Below are positions 15,101-16,165 of a stretch of 16,165 nt of DNA, one piece after another. The DNA comes from Chrysochromulina tobinii (lineage: Eukaryota; Haptophyta; Prymnesiales; Chrysochromulinaceae): positions 1 through 16,165 of the forward strand of contig JWZX01000114.1 of NCBI GenBank assembly GCA_001275005.1, written 5' to 3'. Every line of letters starts with the position of its first letter. Position 1 is the stretch's first letter. Under the pieces are notes generated by a model that worked only from the letters and a program-made list of their open reading frames with translations, had not been told where the DNA came from and ran no database searches. Both the position numbers and the translations under genes were made by a program.

Positions 15101-16165
15101 GTACGCAGAGCGTGATCTGATGAGCTCTGATGGCCTCTTAATCAAGTCTGATGATGAGTTCTGATGATGATCTCTGATGATCTCTGATGACCTCTAGTGA
15201 CCTCTAGTGACCTCTGATGACCTCCCTCATCAGGTATGCGGCGCGTGATCTGCACCTGTACCGGCTCTCGGATGCGGACCTCCAAGCGGAATATGCGCGC
15301 TACACGGTAACTCCGCGGATGAGCTCTGATGACCTCTGATGACCTCTGATGAGCTCTGATGACCTCTGACGACGTCCCTCATCAGGCGCTGTACCTCGCG
15401 GACGAGACGAAATCCATCGTGCGCGGGATGGCGGAGATGACGGTCATCAAGCTTGGGGAGATGGTCGACAAGCCGCAGGCGAAGCGCATTCAGATGATGG
15501 CGCGGCAGGTAAGCGAGGGCCCTCTAATGGACCCCTGATTGCACTCTGATGGACCCCTGATTGCCCTCTGATGGCGCGGCAGGTAAGCGATGGCCCTCTA
15601 ATGGACCCCTGATTGCACTCTAATGGACCCCTGATTGCCCTCTGATGGCGCGGCAGGTAAGCGATTGCACTCTAATGGACCCCTGATTGCCCTCTGATGG
15701 CGCGGCAGGTAAGCGAGGGCCCGGGAGAGGACCCTTTGGTGACCCCTCTGATGGCCTCTCTGATGGCCCTCTGATGGACCTCTGATGGACCCCTGATTGC
15801 ACTCTGATTGCACGCTGCTGAGTGCGACCGATTGCGCGACTCATCAGGTGATGGAGGCGCGGCTTATGTCGCCCTGATGACGCTCTAATGACGCCCTGAT
15901 GACACCCCGACGGCGCCCTGATGACGCCCTGATTGCCTCCCTCATCAGGTGGAGGAGGCGCGGCTTGCGAATGAGGCTCGCGAGAGGGAGCTCGCCGAAG
16001 GCGCGGCGGCGCGCGAGAAGCGTGCAGCGCTCGATGCGATGAACCGCAGGGCATACGATGCATGCGTACCGGTATGGAAGGAGCTCAAGGCGCGCGCCGT
16101 GGCGGGCGTCGTGGCGGGTGCCGACGGCGGCGGCGGCGGGGGCGGGGGCGGCGGCGGCGGCGGGG
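10997..16165 (+). CDS. PH-domain (PRAF-like) coiled-coil protein, 3' end beyond window
   Basis: Exons: 10997-12379, 12476-12544, 12811-12984, 13106-13287, 13402-13478, 13673-13752, 14130-14267, 14403-14500, 14777-15100, 15234-15306, 15386-15508, 15949 onward; about 979 codons so far, every phase consistent. Exon 1 is low complexity: Pro/Ala repeats, a helix (HPELHPQRLQTEREILADLE), then a Gly-Met-rich tract and poly-Gly. Exons 2-5 make a PH domain of the plant PRAF (PH-RCC1-FYVE) type: EAIRMLQKGCQALKFGRQGK, PHSVLFRLSEDLQTLSWEKK, RRVDLSTLVEVLQGPESNVI, NLCLSLLFVSNEKDADRDSL, then DIQCESDEAFISWVVGFQAL. Such domains bind phosphoinositides or proteins at membranes. Exons 6-12 are charged heptad-like helices (QLYQAMLEREEKQMQQMMRE, VRREAEDQANALLEAARKEA, VEEARLANEARERELAEGAA). 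No RCC1 or FYVE domain is visible. The ATG at 10997 opens the long frame. A trafficking or cytoskeletal scaffold role is inference only. Confidence 0.82.
11204..11248 (+). repeat. Coding (cccgcg)n tract, Pro-Ala repeat
   Basis: About seven six-base units encode alternating proline and alanine in exon 1 of the PH-domain gene. It is a flexible linker, uninterrupted and in frame. Confidence 0.8.
11741..11963 (+). repeat. Coding GGC/ATG repeat, Gly-Met-rich tract
   Basis: Roughly 12-base units of atgggcggcggc encode MGGG repeats, with variants containing Thr, Val, Phe and Trp. The run of in-frame variation without stops supports coding use. The reverse strand is also open (Pro-rich) but only as a shadow. 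Confidence 0.8.
12380..12475 (+). other. Intron (96 bp) ending in the shared 3' module
   Basis: Donor GCGCAG|GTACCGACC, acceptor TTCCCCACAG. The interval is open in frame, so retention would insert 32 residues into the start of the PH domain. Removal gives PAAQ|EAIRMLQKG, matching the PRAF PH start. No flanking exon copy is evident, which suggests an older insertion. Confidence 0.65.
12436..12475 (+). repeat. Shared intron 3' module, copy 4
   Basis: The run gcatgcatgtgctcaccacg, then gcgcgtcctcttccccacag. Core at 12444-12459. It is close to copy 3 in both length and flanks, including the leading gcatgca. Confidence 0.78.
12545..12810 (+). other. Intron (266 bp) with a duplicated acceptor plus exon start
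   Basis: Donor CACTCG|GTGCGGCGC, acceptor CATTGCATGCAG. It has a gagtgcgact run (12572-12600) and an array of 22-bp ttgcatgctgattgcctccc units. A 54-bp stretch at 12722-12775 (acceptor plus exon start) is repeated exactly at 12797-12850. Joining gives GKPHS|VLFRLSED, the expected PH-domain strand. Confidence 0.78.
12985..13105 (+). other. Intron (121 bp)
   Basis: Donor CTGCAG|GTGCGTGC, acceptor CGTGCTTCAG. The body is a tgatggcgtc 10-bp array (about 13002-13075). The words ggtgctgcagg and cgtgcttcagg at the two junctions may be an old, diverged copy. Phase 0: VEVLQ|GPESNV. Confidence 0.75.
13288..13401 (+). other. Intron (114 bp), diverged flanking copy
   Basis: Donor ATATCCA|GTGAGAGAGCGACGAGGG, acceptor CCCTTCATCAG|GTGCGAGAGCGACGAAGC; the first 17 bases on each side differ at about three sites. 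The body is a tgcatgctgat array. Phase 2 splicing gives SLDIQ|CESDEAF. Confidence 0.78.
13479..13672 (+). other. Intron (194 bp) with a 36-bp exact duplication
   Basis: Donor CTGAGCG|GTGGGTTCG, acceptor CCCTTCATCAG|GTGGGGCTG. The 36-bp block 13471-13506 recurs exactly at 13581-13616, with a tgcatgctgat 11-bp array between. Phase 1 splicing gives ALSG|GAEGLASVRVER. An alternative that keeps part of the GGFDALSS reading cannot be excluded. Confidence 0.62.
13753..14129 (+). other. Intron (377 bp), longest homogeneous array
   Basis: Donor GCCGCAG|GTACGCAAC, acceptor AATGCGCCGCAG. The array at 13762-14097 has more than 30 units of 10 bp in blocks (ctgatgacct, then ctgaggacct, then ctgatggcct and ctaatgacct). 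The upstream exon end 13721-13752 is copied with small changes at 14099-14129, giving a second GCGCCGCAG that serves as acceptor. Phase 0: RSAPQ|LYQAM. Confidence 0.75.
14268..14402 (+). other. Intron (135 bp), two chained units
   Basis: Donor GCGAGG|GTGAATGCC, acceptor CCTCCCTCATCAG. A first acceptor, CATCAG, ends at 14327 and is followed by 22 bp (14328-14349) identical to the real exon start (14403-14424). The identical block including the acceptor is 33 bp. Phase 0: FEAR|VRREAED. Confidence 0.75.
14501..14776 (+). other. Intron (276 bp), three chained CAG|GT units
   Basis: Donor GGCAGAG|GTACTAAG, acceptor CCTCCCTCATCAG|GTACTATGG. A 27-bp exon/donor block at 14482-14508 is repeated exactly at 14556-14582. 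Internal CATCAG|GT junctions end at 14553 and 14647. Phase 2: EGQR|YYGGGSM. The first bases of the intron and of the next exon (GTACTAAGGAGG at 14575 and GTACTATGGAGG at 14777) are copies. Confidence 0.72.
15101..15233 (+). other. Intron (133 bp), diverged copy
   Basis: Donor GCCGA|GTACGCAGAGCGTGATCTGA, acceptor CCTCCCTCATCAG|GTATGCGGCGCGTGATCTG. The first 18 bases on each side match at all but about three positions. The array is gacctctgat/gatctctgat. Phase 2: AAE|YAARDLHLY. Confidence 0.75.
15307..15385 (+). other. Intron (79 bp), diverged copy
   Basis: Donor TACACG|GTAACTCCGCGGATGAG, acceptor CCCTCATCAG|GCGCTGTACCTCGCGGACGAG. The intron start resembles exon bases 15391-15406 with one indel. 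The body is a gacctctgat array. Phase 0: ARYT|ALYLAD. Confidence 0.75.
15509..15948 (+). other. Intron (440 bp) with four donor copies and two acceptor copies
   Basis: The exon end and donor ggcgcggcag|gtaagcga recur with GT at 15509, 15583, 15657 and 15709. At the other end, CATCAG|GTGATGGAGGCGCGGCTT (exon-like copy from 15848) precedes the final CATCAG|GTGGAGGAGGCGCGGCTT (15949). The body uses ctaatggacccctgattgca units. Phase 0: MMARQ|VEEARL. Confidence 0.78.

Noticed and set aside
1-16165. tRNA, rRNA, IS element or viral genes
   Set aside because: No cloverleaf, rRNA core, transposase or viral domain was recognised in any frame.

Overview
The window looks like nuclear DNA of a GC-rich unicellular alga. 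A haptophyte is my best guess, a dinoflagellate or another introner-bearing alga is possible, and none of this was searched. The evidence is six protein genes on both strands with no operon spacing, 27 proposed spliceosomal introns (mostly GT-AG, two GC-AG), strong GGC/GCG codon runs, and eukaryotic protein families: GT10 fucosyltransferase, ShKT, TPR, a cupin_8/JmjC-type oxygenase, and a plant PRAF-like PH domain.

Layout: (1) 1-2742, minus strand: an unrecognised gene with about eight introns, running off the left edge. (2) 2901-4315 (or 4409), plus: a GT10 alpha-1,3-fucosyltransferase, divergent from gene 1. (3) 4316-4796: non-genic, with a short repeat array between two identical 20-bp copies. 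(4) 4797-5657, minus: a 286-aa unknown protein. (5) 5911-9014, plus, seven exons: a secreted-type ShKT + TPR + cupin_8/JmjC oxygenase of 628 aa when spliced. (6) 9438-10629, plus, two exons: an unrecognised 367-aa protein. (7) 10997 to the right edge, plus, at least twelve exons: a low-complexity N-terminus, a PRAF-like PH domain and a long charged coiled-coil tail. Exon chains were built by hand. They are supported by phase: every joined exon keeps the reading frame, and domain motifs run across the joins.

The striking content is the introns. Most consist of 10-11 bp tandem arrays (variants of tgatgacctc, tgattgcctc, ctaatgacct) ending in a stereotyped acceptor (C)CTCATCAG directly followed by GT. 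About 20 of the 27 are flanked by, or contain, a direct copy of the exon sequence around the splice junction (about 9-54 bp, from identical to clearly diverged). Many copies are offset by only 74-88 bp. Four introns in three genes share a different 3' end of about 38 bp (core GTGCTCAYCACGGC). In the cleanest case, 10149-10236, the intron is just a 43-bp perfect copy of the next exon's start plus this module. The pattern suggests recent and continuing intron creation by insertion or tandem duplication, with chained units whose CAG|GT junctions could act as recursive splice sites.

The genes do not form an evident pathway. The fucosyltransferase and the ShKT/TPR/oxygenase could both act in the secretory route, but that is only an inference from family knowledge. 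Apparent antisense ORFs rich in RSSEVIRGHQ-like repeats are artefacts of the arrays.
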